Part shown: positions 5,930-6,137 of the stretch, one piece after another
Position numbering within the stretch: the stretch's first letter is position 1
Layout: every line of letters starts with the position of its first letter
Assembly (NCBI GenBank): GCA_025965755.1
Contig: JAOPWI010000304.1
Span: forward strand, 1-6,137
DNA from: Frankiales bacterium
GTDB lineage: Bacteria > Actinomycetota > Actinomycetes > Mycobacteriales > SCTD01
Length of the DNA stretch: 6,137 bases
Direction: 5' to 3'
The notes under the pieces: model-generated
What the model saw: the letters and a program-made list of their open reading frames with translations, nothing else
Told to the model about the DNA's origin: nothing
Databases searched by the model: none
Made by a program: the position numbers and the translations under genes

Positions 5930-6137
5930 GGGTCGTCGTCCTGCGGGCGCTCGGGCTGGGTGACCTGCTCACCGCGGTGCCCGCCCTGCGCGCGATCCGC
6001 CGGGCCCACCCCTGCGCCCACGTGGCGCTGGCCGCGCCGCGCGTGCTGGCGCCGCTTGTCGACCTGGTCGGCGGGGTCGACGAGGTCGTCGACACGGCGC
6101 CCCTCGCCCCGCTCGACCCGTCGCTGTCCGGCGCCGA
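5926..6137 (+). CDS. Family 9 glycosyltransferase (heptosyltransferase-like), N-terminal part
   Basis: The gene begins with a GTG that overlaps the previous stop as GTGA (5926-5929) and runs open off the right edge, showing 70 complete codons. The opening V3-V-V-L-R-A-L-G-L-G-D13 followed by LLTAVPALRAIRRAHP (14-29) is the typical N-terminus of GT9 enzymes such as the LPS heptosyltransferases. In WaaC the equivalent GD motif aspartate is important for catalysis. Next come HVALAAP (33-39), PLVDLVGGVDEVVDT (44-58) and the start of the next strand-loop. Family members transfer heptose from ADP-heptose (or, in some, other sugars) to a growing glycan. In a Gram-positive actinomycete there is no LPS, so the acceptor would be a different glycan or natural product. 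It is coupled to the GT2 and carbamoyltransferase genes upstream. Confidence 0.88.
   Translation, partial: MRVVVLRALGLGDLLTAVPALRAIRRAHPCAHVALAAPRVLAPLVDLVGGVDEVVDTAPLAPLDPSLSGA

Noticed and set aside
1..6137. CRISPR arrays, tRNA or rRNA genes, insertion sequences, phage or attachment sites
   Set aside because: No regularly spaced repeats, cloverleaf sequences, transposase or integrase motifs, or terminal inverted repeats were found. The only long inverted repeat comes from the paralogous glycosyltransferase genes.

Overview
The window is very GC-rich. Third codon positions are almost all G or C, GTG starts are common, and genes are joined by 4-base GTGA overlaps. It also carries a lipobox lipoprotein and Gram-positive-type secreted proteins. 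Together these point to the chromosome of a high-GC actinomycete; the genus cannot be named from sequence alone.

Layout. Bases 1-147 are a non-coding or upstream-gene flank with a striking 10-bp-arm palindrome (73-94). Next come two small exported proteins on the + strand: a lipoprotein with two cysteines in its mature domain (148-585) and a secreted helical protein with a duplicated G-x-[IL]-x-Q-A-Q-A-D unit (781-1410). The spacer between them holds two different short tandem duplications and a pair of GTCACAG repeats 22 bp apart. A family 2 glycosyltransferase (1512-2408, +) follows. It converges on, and overlaps by 13 bases, a paralogous family 2 glycosyltransferase on the opposite strand (2396-3217, -). 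An 85-base divergent spacer then leads into a + strand operon: a NodU/CmcH/TobZ-type carbamoyltransferase (3303-4943), a third, more distant family 2 glycosyltransferase with a hydrophobic C-terminal part (4940-5929), and the first 70 codons of a family 9 (heptosyltransferase-like) glycosyltransferase that runs off the right edge (5926-6137).

How the genes may work together. Three GT2 enzymes, one GT9 enzyme and an O-carbamoyltransferase, with translational coupling across the last three genes, suggest assembly and carbamoyl decoration of a glycan or small glycoconjugate, possibly heptose-containing because of the GT9 member. The substrate and product are not visible here. The two exported proteins at the left look like a separate unit.

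The most interesting structural points are the DevR/DosR-like palindrome before the lipoprotein, and the convergent paralogous glycosyltransferases. The latter share a perfect 24-bp in-frame inverted repeat over the catalytic GGEEELLA motif, so recombination there would swap their C-terminal parts.
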